Positions 1 to 8,061 of a stretch of DNA of 64,000 nucleotides are shown one piece after another. Made by a program: the position numbers and the translations under genes. Source of the stretch: Alphaproteobacteria bacterium (GTDB lineage: Bacteria; Pseudomonadota; Alphaproteobacteria; Rhodobacterales; Rhodobacteraceae); NCBI GenBank assembly GCA_024280735.1, contig JAJRPO010000025.1:1-64000 (forward strand), given 5' to 3'. How positions within the stretch are numbered: position 1 is the stretch's first letter; each line of letters opens with the position of its first letter. Under the pieces are notes generated by a model. The model saw only the letters and a program-made list of their open reading frames with translations, did no database searches and was not told the DNA's origin.

Positions 1-266
1 ACGGTATCCCAAAAGCTCAATTCGGGTTATATTTGAAGGAGTGTGAGTGGAGATTTAACAACAGTGACCCTTCAGATCAGTTATTACAGCTAAGACAATG
101 GGTTAGACATCATCTAAGGTAGTTATCTGGGTCAGCCCCCTTTTTTTATCTTACCACACATATTCGAACCAGCTAACTGTAAAGTCTACGCAAACGGCCA
201 AAGCTGGCCAACCCCAGATTTACAGCCAACGCTGTCTTTGCGGTGAATAGAAATTAGGAGAATACC
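1..266. other. Upstream non-coding stretch
   Basis: No convincing gene is visible before the first CDS. The segment has a short GGG/CCC hairpin followed by a T run near 129-147, which is too weak to call a terminator. An AGGAG ribosome binding site sits at the right edge, seven bases before the first gene. The promoter of the first operon should lie here, but I could not pick -35/-10 boxes with confidence. Confidence 0.4.
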
Positions 267-1247
267 TTGGGACAGTTGCTAAACGGGGAATGGGTTGATC
301 AATGGTATGATACCAAATCCAACGGCGGGCGTTTCAAACGCAAAGCACCGCAATTTCGCAATTGGGTTACTGCCGATGGCGCCGCGGGGCCAAGTGGCGA
401 GGCTGGTTTCGAGGCAGAGGCCGGACGCTATCACCTTTATATCTCGCTCGCCTGCCCTTGGGCACATCGCACGCTGATTTTTCGGGCCTTAAAAGGGCTG
501 GAAGACATGATTTCAATCTCGGTTGTGCATTGGTATATGGCCGACAAAGGCTGGACCTTTCAATCTGGCGATGGGTCAATGCCGGATACCGTGAACGGGG
601 CGGACTTCATGTATCAGGTTTATACCGCCGCCTTGTCCGATTATACGGGGCGGGTCACGGTTCCGGTACTGTGGGACAAAAAGCTAAAGACCATTGTAAC
701 CAATGAGTCCTCCGAAATTATTCGCATGTTCAACACCGCCTTTGACGGGATCGGGGCCACAGCGGGGGATTATTACCCCGCCGCACTGCGCACTGAAATA
801 GACGGCCTTAATACGCGCATTTATAGCACCGTGAACAACGGCGTTTACAAGGCGGGGTTTGCCACAACGCAAGACGCCTACGCCGAGGCCGTAACGCCAC
901 TGTTCGAGACTTTGGATTGGCTGGAACAGCGCCTGTCAAAACAACGCTATCTTGCGGGCAACACCATCACGGAAGCCGATTGGCGGCTGTTCACCACGCT
1001 GGTACGTTTCGATCCGGTTTATGTCGGCCACTTCAAATGTAACATCAGGCGCATTGTCGATTATCCGCACCTATCCGGCTATGTGCGTGATCTGTATCAA
1101 CAGCCAGGCATTGCCGCGACCGTGAACATGACCCACATTAAAAACCACTATTACGCCAGCCACGAAACCGTAAACCCGTCGCGTGTGATACCGCTGGGGC
1201 CAGAACTGAATTTTTATGCCCCCCATGATCGCGCAGAACTGGGATAA
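267..1247 (+). CDS. yqjG: Glutathionyl-hydroquinone reductase (Xi-class GST)
   Basis: This cytosolic enzyme of the Xi glutathione transferase class reduces glutathionyl-hydroquinones, releasing hydroquinone and using a second glutathione. The 326-residue length matches E. coli YqjG. The N-terminus GQLLNGEWVDQWYDTKSNGG and the thioredoxin-fold motif CPWAHRT, with catalytic Cys63, are typical of the class. An all-alpha GST C-terminal domain follows. The start is TTG, chosen because AGGAG lies seven bases upstream and the family N-terminus begins exactly there. It is the first gene of a four-gene run with gaps of 12, 2 and 10 bases, which also carries a second Xi-like GST. Confidence 0.93.
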   Translation: MGQLLNGEWVDQWYDTKSNGGRFKRKAPQFRNWVTADGAAGPSGEAGFEAEAGRYHLYISLACPWAHRTLIFRALKGLEDMISISVVHWYMADKGWTFQSGDGSMPDTVNGADFMYQVYTAALSDYTGRVTVPVLWDKKLKTIVTNESSEIIRMFNTAFDGIGATAGDYYPAALRTEIDGLNTRIYSTVNNGVYKAGFATTQDAYAEAVTPLFETLDWLEQRLSKQRYLAGNTITEADWRLFTTLVRFDPVYVGHFKCNIRRIVDYPHLSGYVRDLYQQPGIAATVNMTHIKNHYYASHETVNPSRVIPLGPELNFYAPHDRAELG

Positions 1248-1259
1248 GGAAGCCAAGAA

Positions 1260-2801
1260 ATGACAGATAAATCCGTGCCGATTATTGCCGCAAAATTCCC
1301 CAAAAAGGTCGATCTGGAGGCGGGTAAAAATTACTTTTGGTGCCGTTGTGGAAAATCCGCAAATCAACCGTTTTGTGATGGTGCCCATGCGGGCACTGGC
1401 ATGACGCCGTTGAAATTCACCGCCGAAAAAACCGGCTCTGCGGCCCTGTGCCAATGTAAATCCAGCGCCAATGCACCGTTTTGCGACGGGGCGCACGCGC
1501 GCCTTGGCGATCTTGTCGCGGGTGATCCGGCGCCTGCCCCAACATTCAAAACACCAGCGGCCGTGCCAACACCAGAGGAACCAACCGTTGCCCGCATCCA
1601 TGAATTGGCCCGCGACGGGTTGTCAAAACTTGGCCATCACGGCGAAATGGGCTCGATGGGCGTACCGCGCAAAGACCTGCCCCATTGGGACGATCTGCAA
1701 ATCCTGCCCGCGCAATTGGCCCGCAAACCGCTGCTGGATGATGTGGCCGTTTCCACATCCGTGACCATCGGCCCGCGCGCGGCCAAACCCTTGCAACTCG
1801 ACATCCCGTTGTTTGTGTCCGACATGAGCTATGGCGCTTTGTCAGAGGAAGCCAAGACAGCAATGGCGCGCGGCGCGGAACTGGCGGGCACAGGTATTTG
1901 TTCAGGCGAAGGCGGGATGCTGCCCGAAGAACAAGCCGAGAATTCGCGCTATTTCTATGAACTGGCCTCAGCCCGCTTTGGCTGGCAACCCGACTTGGTT
2001 GCGCGCGTTCAGGCCTTTCATTTCAAGGGCGGCCAAGGGGCCAAAACCGGCACCGGCGGCCATTTACCCGGCGAAAAAGTGCAAGGCAAAATTGCCGAGG
2101 TGCGGGGCTTGGAACCTGGCCAATCAGCAATTTCACCCGCTACTTTCCCAGACCTGCACACCCCCGCCGATTTTCGCAAACTCGCGGATGAGGTCCGCGA
2201 ACGCTCCGGCGGCATCCCCATCGGTTTTAAACTGTCAGCCAACCACATCGAGGACGACATAGATTTCGCCCTAGAGGCCAGCGCCGATTACATCATTCTT
2301 GATGGGCGCGGCGGCGGCACGGGGGCGGCGCCGTTGATATTCCGCGATCACATCTCGGTGCCAACCATTCCCGCGCTTGCACGGGCGCGCAAACATCTGG
2401 ACGCAAAAACGGGCCGCGAGGTGACGCTGATCATCACCGGTGGTTTGCGCGTGGCCGAGGATTTCTCCAAGGCGATGATGCTGGGCGCAGATGCGATTGC
2501 AGTCAGCAATTCTGCCATGCAAGCCGTGGGCTGTATCGCCGCGCGCATGTGCAATTCCAACAACTGCCCCGTGGGCATCGCCACACAGAAACCGGAATTG
2601 CGCAAGCTGTTGGACGTACAGACAGGGGCCGAAAAACTGGCGCGCTATTTCGGGGCGTCGGTTGAATTGATGCAGGTGTTGGCGCGCGCTTGCGGCCACA
2701 ACAACCTGTCAGATTTCCGCCGTGACGACATCACAACATGGAAACGCGAAATGGCCGACCTAAGCGGCGTGCGTTTCGCTGGCATAAACTGGAGAGACTA
2801 A
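1260..2801 (+). CDS. CDGSH iron-sulfur / glutamate-synthase-like FMN fusion protein
   Basis: The N-terminal ~80 residues hold two CDGSH-type 2Fe-2S motifs, CRCGKSANQPFCDGAH and CQCKSSANAPFCDGAH. The remaining ~400 residues are the FMN-binding glutamate synthase (GltB-like) TIM barrel, with GRGGGTGAAP, TGGLRVAEDF and a cysteine cluster ending NNCPVGIATQ that binds a 3Fe-4S centre in the family. There is no glutaminase or ammonia-forming domain and no GltD partner, so classical glutamate synthase activity is unlikely. A flavin/Fe-S oxidoreductase fed by the CDGSH module is more plausible. It sits between a hydroquinone reductase and a hemerythrin-like gene. The true substrate is unknown. Confidence 0.85.
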   Translation: MTDKSVPIIAAKFPKKVDLEAGKNYFWCRCGKSANQPFCDGAHAGTGMTPLKFTAEKTGSAALCQCKSSANAPFCDGAHARLGDLVAGDPAPAPTFKTPAAVPTPEEPTVARIHELARDGLSKLGHHGEMGSMGVPRKDLPHWDDLQILPAQLARKPLLDDVAVSTSVTIGPRAAKPLQLDIPLFVSDMSYGALSEEAKTAMARGAELAGTGICSGEGGMLPEEQAENSRYFYELASARFGWQPDLVARVQAFHFKGGQGAKTGTGGHLPGEKVQGKIAEVRGLEPGQSAISPATFPDLHTPADFRKLADEVRERSGGIPIGFKLSANHIEDDIDFALEASADYIILDGRGGGTGAAPLIFRDHISVPTIPALARARKHLDAKTGREVTLIITGGLRVAEDFSKAMMLGADAIAVSNSAMQAVGCIAARMCNSNNCPVGIATQKPELRKLLDVQTGAEKLARYFGASVELMQVLARACGHNNLSDFRRDDITTWKREMADLSGVRFAGINWRD

Positions 2802-2803
2802 CC

Positions 2804-3499
2804 ATGTGGGATATGCGATACAGCAGCGAGGCTTTTGCCTTTGGCACCGACCCCCATGGTTTCGTGCGCAAAGGCCCGTGTCATGACGGCATAGGTGCAA
2901 CTGATCGCCTGCAAAGCAAGAGGCACTTAAATATGATTTCAGAATTTGAAATGCGCAACACCGGAATGCCCGCCGATATGCAGATCCTGCTGGATACTTA
3001 TCCGCGCGACACATGGCAGGCCCACCCCGGTTTCAAAGAGAACACCGAACACTGGTTGGGGGCGCATAAGATGTTTCGACAGTTGGGTGGCATCATCCGC
3101 GTCGAGACCGAGAAGTTTCTGGATAAGTCGCGCAGCGCGGATGATTTTGCGGCGCGCCTGTCCTATTATGGCGACATGATGGTGCGCAACCTGCATGGCC
3201 ATCACGGCTGGGAAGATCACACCTATTTCCCCGAACTTATGGCCGCTGATCCCCGTTTTACAGCTGGATTGGAAATTCTGGAAAAGGACCATCAGGACTT
3301 AGATGTGGTCCTTGAAAGTTTTTCCAAAACCGCCAACCGTGTTATTCAATTGGCGGCGTTAGACCCCAAGCAAGCGCTGAGTGAGGCGGGCGGCCTGCAC
3401 AGTATCGCCGAGGTCATTGAGGCGTTTCTAAAGCGCCATTTAAGCGACGAAGAAGAATTGGCCGTGCCGATAATTCTGCATCACCGTTTGCGCGGTTAA
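2804..3499 (+). CDS. Hemerythrin domain-containing protein
   Basis: This is a four-helix protein with the histidine/glutamate pattern of hemerythrin-like di-iron domains: LGAHKMF, LHGHHGWEDHTYFPEL, EKDHQDLD and RHLSDEEELAVPIILHH. Such proteins bind O2 or NO, or act as di-iron redox or iron sensors. The ORF-track start at 2738 lies inside the preceding gene. I use ATG 2804, preceded by GGAGAG, which gives 231 residues. ATG 2933, with AGAGG upstream, is an equally plausible start that yields only the conserved domain. It follows the CDGSH fusion gene by two bases, so it is almost certainly cotranscribed with the GST genes. Confidence 0.8.
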   Translation: MWDMRYSSEAFAFGTDPHGFVRKGPCHDGIGATDRLQSKRHLNMISEFEMRNTGMPADMQILLDTYPRDTWQAHPGFKENTEHWLGAHKMFRQLGGIIRVETEKFLDKSRSADDFAARLSYYGDMMVRNLHGHHGWEDHTYFPELMAADPRFTAGLEILEKDHQDLDVVLESFSKTANRVIQLAALDPKQALSEAGGLHSIAEVIEAFLKRHLSDEEELAVPIILHHRLRG

Positions 3500-3509
3500 A
3501 GGGGCCAAA

Positions 3510-4529
3510 ATGACAAAACCAACAGATACTTCGGTAGAAGAAAACCAGTCCGGTGCCGCAAACCGCCGCGCCAAGGGCGAATTTGTGCGCGGTGTCAGCG
3601 GATTTCGAAGCGTTTTAGGCGATACGAGTTTTCCGGCAGAATCCGGGCGTTATCACCTGTTCGTGGCATTCAACTGCCCGTGGTGCCACCGTGTGACGTT
3701 GGCGCGCAATGTGCTGGGTTTGCAGAATAGCATTTCGCTGGACGTGGCCTATCCCGGCCGCACTGGCGATGATGATCCGGTTGGGCCAAGCCTGTGGGAG
3801 TTCAACCCGTCGCGCATTTCCACGCTAACAGGCGCACCCCTGCCGGAATGCACAACGGAAACCGGCACAGGTGAGAATTTTAGGTTGGTTAAGCAGATTT
3901 ATGCGGCCGAAGGGTCGGATGAGGGATCCGTGCCCATTTTGTACGACAAGAAAACCAAGCGGATCGTGAATAATGAGAGCGCGGAGATTATCCGCATGCT
4001 GAACAGTCAAGCCGTGGCTTTGGGGGCCGATAATCCTGTTGATCTATACCCCGATGACACCGCCACACGGTCGCGAATCGATAGCCTCAATGACTTGATA
4101 TACAGGGACATTAACAACGGGGCCTATAAGGCCGGTTTTTCCTCAGACCAGAGGGTGTATGCCAAAGCATTCGAAGCCTATTTCGACACATTATCCATTC
4201 TTGAAGCACGGCTCGCGTCAGACAGTCGCCCGTTTCTGACTGGCGGCACTTTCACCGAGGCTGACCTGCGCCTGTTCCCGACGCTTTACCGCCATGATCC
4301 AGTGTATTACATCCGGATGAAATTGAACGGTGCCAAAATCCTCGACTATCCATATCTCTGGCGCTGGCTCTGTCGGGTTTATGCACTGCCCGGCGTCGCC
4401 CAAAGCAATTCCTTGGATCATTGTAGGCAAGGATATTTCGGACGCTCGTGGAATAATGTTATCCCTTTGGGGCCATTCCGGCCCATGCGCTATCCCGAGG
4501 CCTATGAGCATCCGAGCTTGTCCAAATAG
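3510..4529 (+). CDS. Glutathione S-transferase, Xi-class-like paralog
   Basis: This is a second member of the glutathionyl-hydroquinone reductase superfamily in the same operon. The 339-residue protein has thioredoxin-fold motif CPWCH (Cys56/Cys59), VPILYDKKTKRIVNNES and a C-terminal helical domain containing GTFTEADLRLFPTLYRHDPVY, parallel to the first gene. It differs in having a CPWC rather than CPWA active site and a longer, divergent N-terminus. Glutathione-dependent reduction of an aromatic or quinone adduct is likely, but the substrate is not readable from sequence. It is the last gene of the operon. Confidence 0.85.
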   Translation: MTKPTDTSVEENQSGAANRRAKGEFVRGVSGFRSVLGDTSFPAESGRYHLFVAFNCPWCHRVTLARNVLGLQNSISLDVAYPGRTGDDDPVGPSLWEFNPSRISTLTGAPLPECTTETGTGENFRLVKQIYAAEGSDEGSVPILYDKKTKRIVNNESAEIIRMLNSQAVALGADNPVDLYPDDTATRSRIDSLNDLIYRDINNGAYKAGFSSDQRVYAKAFEAYFDTLSILEARLASDSRPFLTGGTFTEADLRLFPTLYRHDPVYYIRMKLNGAKILDYPYLWRWLCRVYALPGVAQSNSLDHCRQGYFGRSWNNVIPLGPFRPMRYPEAYEHPSLSK

Positions 4530-4684
4530 CATCCCAAGATCGGATGCAATTAGCATTCCCGAAGGCAGATCGCCTGGATCCGAATTCCGATGAACAACAA
4601 TCCAAACGCACTGGGAACCGCGCCTGCGTATGTTGAGCTGAAATCAACTGTCAGCACGAAATCAGTCATATATCGGGAAAAGGT

Positions 4685-4779
4685 GAGAGGCTGGACAGCG
4701 ACCCAAACGGGGCTCGTTGCGGCTGCTTCCTTCCGGATCTGACCGGGTTGGCGAGGCGCTTGCCCGCGCCAACCTCTCA
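4685..4779 (-). ncRNA. ffs: Signal recognition particle RNA, small bacterial type (4.5S)
   Basis: Read on the minus strand, the segment contains GGTCAGATCCGGAAGGAAGC, the universally conserved SRP RNA apical hairpin with the Ffh-binding GGAA and internal loop. The ends pair: GAGAGGTTGG at the 5' side complements CCAGCCTCTC at the 3' side with one wobble. This gives a single long hairpin of about 95 nt, the usual length of alphaproteobacterial SRP RNA. The RNA joins Ffh to target nascent membrane proteins to FtsY. A sigma70-like promoter ends seven bases before the inferred 5' end. No strong terminator is visible beyond a CCTTTT stretch. Confidence 0.93.
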
Positions 4780-4784
4780 GGCTC

Positions 4785-4813
4785 TATATAGGGGGGATTT
4801 GCGCGGGCGACAA
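4785..4813 (-). promoter_or_regulatory. Promoter of the SRP RNA gene
   Basis: On the minus strand, TTGTCG (4808-4813) and TATATA (4785-4790) are separated by exactly 17 bases. The -10 box ends about seven bases before the inferred SRP RNA 5' end. The boxes lie between ffs and the divergent nudC. Confidence 0.7.
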
Positions 4814-4877
4814 GGTCACGATTGCAACATATCTGCGCCCGTGTCACAACAGCGCGAACGATACAGAAAGCAGCGAC

Positions 4878-5837
4878 ATGCGGCATGCAGAAACAGTTAC
4901 ATTTGGCGGTTCCGGCCTCAACCGTGCAGCAGAATTACGCGAAGATTCTATCGCACTGGCAGCGCTGCAAAAAGCCGGGGAGGCGATTGTTCTTTGGCGT
5001 GGGAAACCACTATTTGATTACGAAAACAAATGCTTAGTCAGAGTCCCCTCCGATCATCCTATTTTGGAAGAGGCCACAAAAGAACCTACATTCCTCGGGC
5101 TAGAGGATGGCATTGCCCTGTTCGCCTATGATATTTCAACATGGCAGGCACCGGACACTGACCCGCAAGCCATGGCACAGTTTTTTGACCTCAGTCAGAA
5201 CCATTTCCCGGGTTTCCCAACGTCGCAGGTATTCACCGAGTTGCGCGCCATAATGGCCCAAATGACCCCGCGCGACGCTGAATTGGCGGCAACGGCGCGT
5301 GGATTATTTGAATGGCACCGAATCCATGGCTTCTGCGCTCGTTGCGGCGCCAAATCCATCCCCAGCCATGCAGGCTGGCAACGCATCTGCCCCGACTGTG
5401 GTGCCTTTCACTTTCCGCGCACTGACCCCGTGGTTATCGTATTGGCAACAAACGGTAATTCCGTATTGATGGGCCGCTCGCACGGCTGGCCCGAAGGCAT
5501 GTATTCCCTGCTCGCAGGCTTTATGGAACCCGGCGAAACCATAGAGGCCGCCGCACGCCGCGAGGTGTTCGAAGAATCGGGAATCAGGCTTGGCGAGGTC
5601 AGCTATCTATCCAGCCAACCCTGGGCCTTCCCTGCTTCCCTCATGATCGGTTGCGCCGCCAATGCCCTGAACACCGACATCACAATTGATCCCAAAGAAA
5701 TCGAAGACGCCCGCTGGTTCACCCGCGAGGAGGTCTTGGCAGCAACAGTTTCAGAAAATCCAGCCCTCAAACCCGCCCGCAAGGGGTCTATTGCACAATT
5801 TTTAATTCACAACTGGTTATCTGACACCCTATCGTAA
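4878..5837 (+). CDS. nudC: NAD(H) pyrophosphatase NudC
   Basis: This Nudix hydrolase cleaves NADH to NMNH and AMP, and in the family also removes NAD caps from RNA. A zinc ribbon is formed by CARC (about 153-156) and CPDC (about 171-174). The Nudix box GFMEPGETIEAAARREVFEE spans about 214-233, followed by the NudC-specific SQPWAFPASLM motif. The 319-residue length is normal for alphaproteobacterial NudC, which carries an extra N-terminal domain. The ATG lies downstream of AAAGCAG. The gene diverges from ffs and is followed after 37 bases by an SRPBCC protein. Confidence 0.95.
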   Translation: MRHAETVTFGGSGLNRAAELREDSIALAALQKAGEAIVLWRGKPLFDYENKCLVRVPSDHPILEEATKEPTFLGLEDGIALFAYDISTWQAPDTDPQAMAQFFDLSQNHFPGFPTSQVFTELRAIMAQMTPRDAELAATARGLFEWHRIHGFCARCGAKSIPSHAGWQRICPDCGAFHFPRTDPVVIVLATNGNSVLMGRSHGWPEGMYSLLAGFMEPGETIEAAARREVFEESGIRLGEVSYLSSQPWAFPASLMIGCAANALNTDITIDPKEIEDARWFTREEVLAATVSENPALKPARKGSIAQFLIHNWLSDTLS

Positions 5838-5874
5838 GAAAAAACGATTCGACCCAACGAGCAGAGGCAGCAAA

Positions 5875-6366
5875 ATGCAATTCACCAGCGTACAAGACAT
5901 CAACGCCCCCCTAGAGCATGTGTTTGCCCAGATCTCTGATTTTGATAGCTATGAGGCCTATGCCATGCGCATTGGTGCCACCGTGGAACGCACAGATCAG
6001 TTAACCCAAAAACAAGCTGGTATGTGTTGGCATTTCTCTGGTGAGCTGCGCGGGAAAAACCGCGAGATTGACATTGAGCTGGAAGAGTATTCCCAACCCA
6101 AAGAAATCAAACTGAACTTTGTCTCTGCTGGAATTGGCGCGGTTGCTGTATTCCACGTCATGGCGCTGACTAAAAACCAGACCCGCATGAAAGTTACGGT
6201 TGATATGAAAGCCCGCAGCATTTCCGCACGGTTGGTTATGCAGTCGGCGAAACTTGCGAAAAACTCGCTCAAACGCAAGTTCAACCACAAGGTATGGACC
6301 TACGCCAATTATATCGAAGGCACCTTTGGCAAGAAAAAACGGCGGCGACAGCAGCAGCAGGGCTAA
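5875..6366 (+). CDS. SRPBCC (START-like) family protein
   Basis: This 163-residue protein begins with the helix-grip signature of the polyketide cyclase/START-like superfamily (INAPLEHVFAQISDFDSYE). The C-terminal end is basic (KKKRRRQQQQ). The fold makes a hydrophobic pocket for lipids or small ligands, and the actual ligand cannot be read from sequence. ATG follows a GCAGAGGCAGC ribosome binding site. Its stop overlaps the convergent pheA stop by four bases, which leaves no room for a terminator between the two genes. Confidence 0.75.
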   Translation: MQFTSVQDINAPLEHVFAQISDFDSYEAYAMRIGATVERTDQLTQKQAGMCWHFSGELRGKNREIDIELEEYSQPKEIKLNFVSAGIGAVAVFHVMALTKNQTRMKVTVDMKARSISARLVMQSAKLAKNSLKRKFNHKVWTYANYIEGTFGKKKRRRQQQQG

Positions 6367-7205
6367 CCCCGCGAAATATCTGCCTCATAAACGCCCAGAA
6401 TTTCTATTTTAGAAGTGAAGAACTCCAATTCCTCCAACGCGCGGCTGAGGGCTGGATCATCCGGGTGGCCAACGACATCCGCATAAAACTGTGTCGCGGT
6501 GAAAGACCCGTCGACCATATAACTCTCCAGCTTAACCATATTCACGCCATTAGTGGCAAAGCCCCCCATCGCCTTATAAAGCGCGGCAGGAAGGTTCCGC
6601 ACACGGAATACAAAGGTGGTTATCAGTTCTTTGTCCGACTGCGGGGCCAGTGCCTTTTCCGGCGACATGACCAGAAACCGCGTGGTATTATTGTCCAGAT
6701 CCTCAATGTGACGCGCCAGCACATCCAACCCATAAATCTCTGCTGCCAACTCTGATGCCAGTGCGCCTTGCAGCGGGTCGCCGTTGGCCGCGATTATTTC
6801 CGCCGATCCAGCAGTATCCGCCCCCGTGACAGGTCGCAACTTTTGATCCCGCAGGAAACCCCGACATTGCCCCAGCAAAACAGTATGGCTCATCGCGGAG
6901 GTCATATTTTCCAACTTGGCGCCCGGAATCCCCATCAGATTGATATGCACCCGAACAAAATGTTCGCCAATGATATGCAGGCCTGATTCTGGTAACAGAT
7001 GGTGAATATCGGCTACCCGCCCATAAGTCGAGTTTTCGACCGGCAACATGGCCAAATCCGCCGAACCCTCGTTTACCGCCGCAATTGCACCCTCGAATGT
7101 GTTAAACGGCAAAGCTTCGGCATCTGGGTACACTTCTATACAGGCCTGATGCGAATAGGCACCGCGCACACCTTGAAAGGCAATTTTTAGTTTTGACGGG
7201 GCCAT
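6363..7205 (-). CDS. pheA: Prephenate dehydratase
   Basis: This enzyme converts prephenate to phenylpyruvate in phenylalanine synthesis. The catalytic domain starts IAFQGVRGAYSHQA and contains LPVENSTYGRV and NNTTRFLVM, the TRF-type catalytic motif. The C-terminal ACT domain (FVFRVRNLPAALYKAMGGFA, then LESYM where ESRP is usual) binds phenylalanine for feedback control. I moved the start to ATG 7205, because the family begins there and an AGGA site precedes it; the ORF track runs 18 codons further. There is no chorismate mutase domain, so this is the monofunctional type. It diverges from the cytochrome gene. Confidence 0.93.
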   Translation of the reverse strand: MAPSKLKIAFQGVRGAYSHQACIEVYPDAEALPFNTFEGAIAAVNEGSADLAMLPVENSTYGRVADIHHLLPESGLHIIGEHFVRVHINLMGIPGAKLENMTSAMSHTVLLGQCRGFLRDQKLRPVTGADTAGSAEIIAANGDPLQGALASELAAEIYGLDVLARHIEDLDNNTTRFLVMSPEKALAPQSDKELITTFVFRVRNLPAALYKAMGGFATNGVNMVKLESYMVDGSFTATQFYADVVGHPDDPALSRALEELEFFTSKIEILGVYEADISRG

Positions 7206-7295
7206 TGCTGAATCCTGATACAAAGGGCATTTCGTCGCGCTTCTATACCTTGCAATCAATAAGGGGAAGGCGCTAGAAGGGGCGGAATACGGAAT

Positions 7296-7314
7296 GTGGG
7301 ACAGCTGTGTCCAC
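7296..7314. promoter_or_regulatory. Imperfect inverted repeat between pheA and cytochrome c
   Basis: GTGGgACAgctgTGTCCAC is a near-perfect palindrome (one unpaired G) in the pheA-cytochrome intergenic region, ending about 20 bases before the cytochrome ATG. It could be an operator for a dimeric regulator or a 5' UTR hairpin. No factor can be named. Confidence 0.3.
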
Positions 7315-7334
7315 GAGCTAAGGTGAGAATAGCC

Positions 7335-7853
7335 ATGGATACTATGGAATTGACGAAAATCGTTGGCGGGTTATGCGCCGCTTTGCTGGTTTTGCTGATG
7401 GTAAAATGGGGCGCTGACACGCTTTATCATGTGGGCGACACAGGTGGCCACGATGGGGCATATGTCTCTGCTTACCCGATTGAAGTTGAAGGCCACGGCG
7501 GCGACGAAGCTGCCGAAGAAGGCCCTTCCTTTGAAGAGTTGCTGGCCTCCGCGGACACTGCAAAAGGCGCGAAAGTATTTTCCAAATGTAAGGCCTGTCA
7601 CAAACTGGAAGACGGCAAAAACGGCGTAGGCCCGTCTTTGTTTGGCGTTGTTGACCGCGCCATCGCCTCTATTGCTGGCTTTGGTTACTCCGACGCTGTT
7701 TCCGGCCTTGGTGGCGACTGGAACGTGAGCGCCCTAAACGAATTCCTGACCAACCCTAAGGCCTATGCCAAAGGCACCAAGATGACGTTCAAGGGCCTGA
7801 AGAAAGACACCGACCGCGCAAACCTAATTTCGTATCTGCAAACAGTTAACTAA
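7335..7853 (+). CDS. cycM: Membrane-anchored cytochrome c (c552 / cy type)
   Basis: This class I cytochrome c (172 residues) shuttles electrons between the bc1 complex and terminal oxidases. The N-terminus has an uncleaved membrane anchor (IVGGLCAALLVLLMVKWG), then an acidic linker, then heme motif CKACH, VGPSLFGVV, and the axial Met in KGTKMTFKGLKK. This layout matches Paracoccus CycM and Rhodobacter cy. ATG 7335 was chosen over the upstream ORF start because AGGTGAG sits seven bases before it. Two hairpins follow the stop. Confidence 0.85.
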   Translation: MDTMELTKIVGGLCAALLVLLMVKWGADTLYHVGDTGGHDGAYVSAYPIEVEGHGGDEAAEEGPSFEELLASADTAKGAKVFSKCKACHKLEDGKNGVGPSLFGVVDRAIASIAGFGYSDAVSGLGGDWNVSALNEFLTNPKAYAKGTKMTFKGLKKDTDRANLISYLQTVN

Positions 7854-7882
7854 AGCGTTTCGATTTTTCGTTAAAACGCTTT
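7852..7882 (+). repeat. Hairpin directly after the cytochrome c stop
   Basis: AAAGCGTTT and AAACGCTTT form a 9-bp perfect stem starting inside the stop codon, with a T-rich loop. It lacks a following U tract. It may protect the mRNA 3' end or act with the stronger terminator 25 bases further on. Confidence 0.4.
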
Positions 7883-7906
7883 AGGCAGAACGACAAGATA
7901 AATTTG

Positions 7907-7933
7907 GGGCTGTCCTGTGGGGCAGCCCTTTTT
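7907..7933 (+). terminator. Rho-independent terminator
   Basis: GGGCTG and CAGCCC pair around a 10-base loop and are followed directly by TTTTT. It is placed to end the cytochrome c transcript before yejA. Confidence 0.75.
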
Positions 7934-8061
7934 CGTGGGCCAACGTATTTATGACATTTCTTCACACATTCGCGTCTTGCTGTTTACGTTACTGACTTTT
8001 TACCCGAATATTAGTAAAACTGTGCCTATTAACAGGCGACGGGAAAAATGAGGAATATTTC

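Noticed and set aside
129-147. Possible terminator (GGGTCAGCCCCC followed by seven T)
   Set aside because: The stem is only three base pairs, too weak for a rho-independent terminator.
4576-4587. Adjacent BamHI and EcoRI sites (GGATCCGAATTC), as in cloning polylinkers
   Set aside because: Flanking sequence is not vector-like and the surrounding genes are in natural context, so a chance 12-mer is more likely than a cloning artefact.
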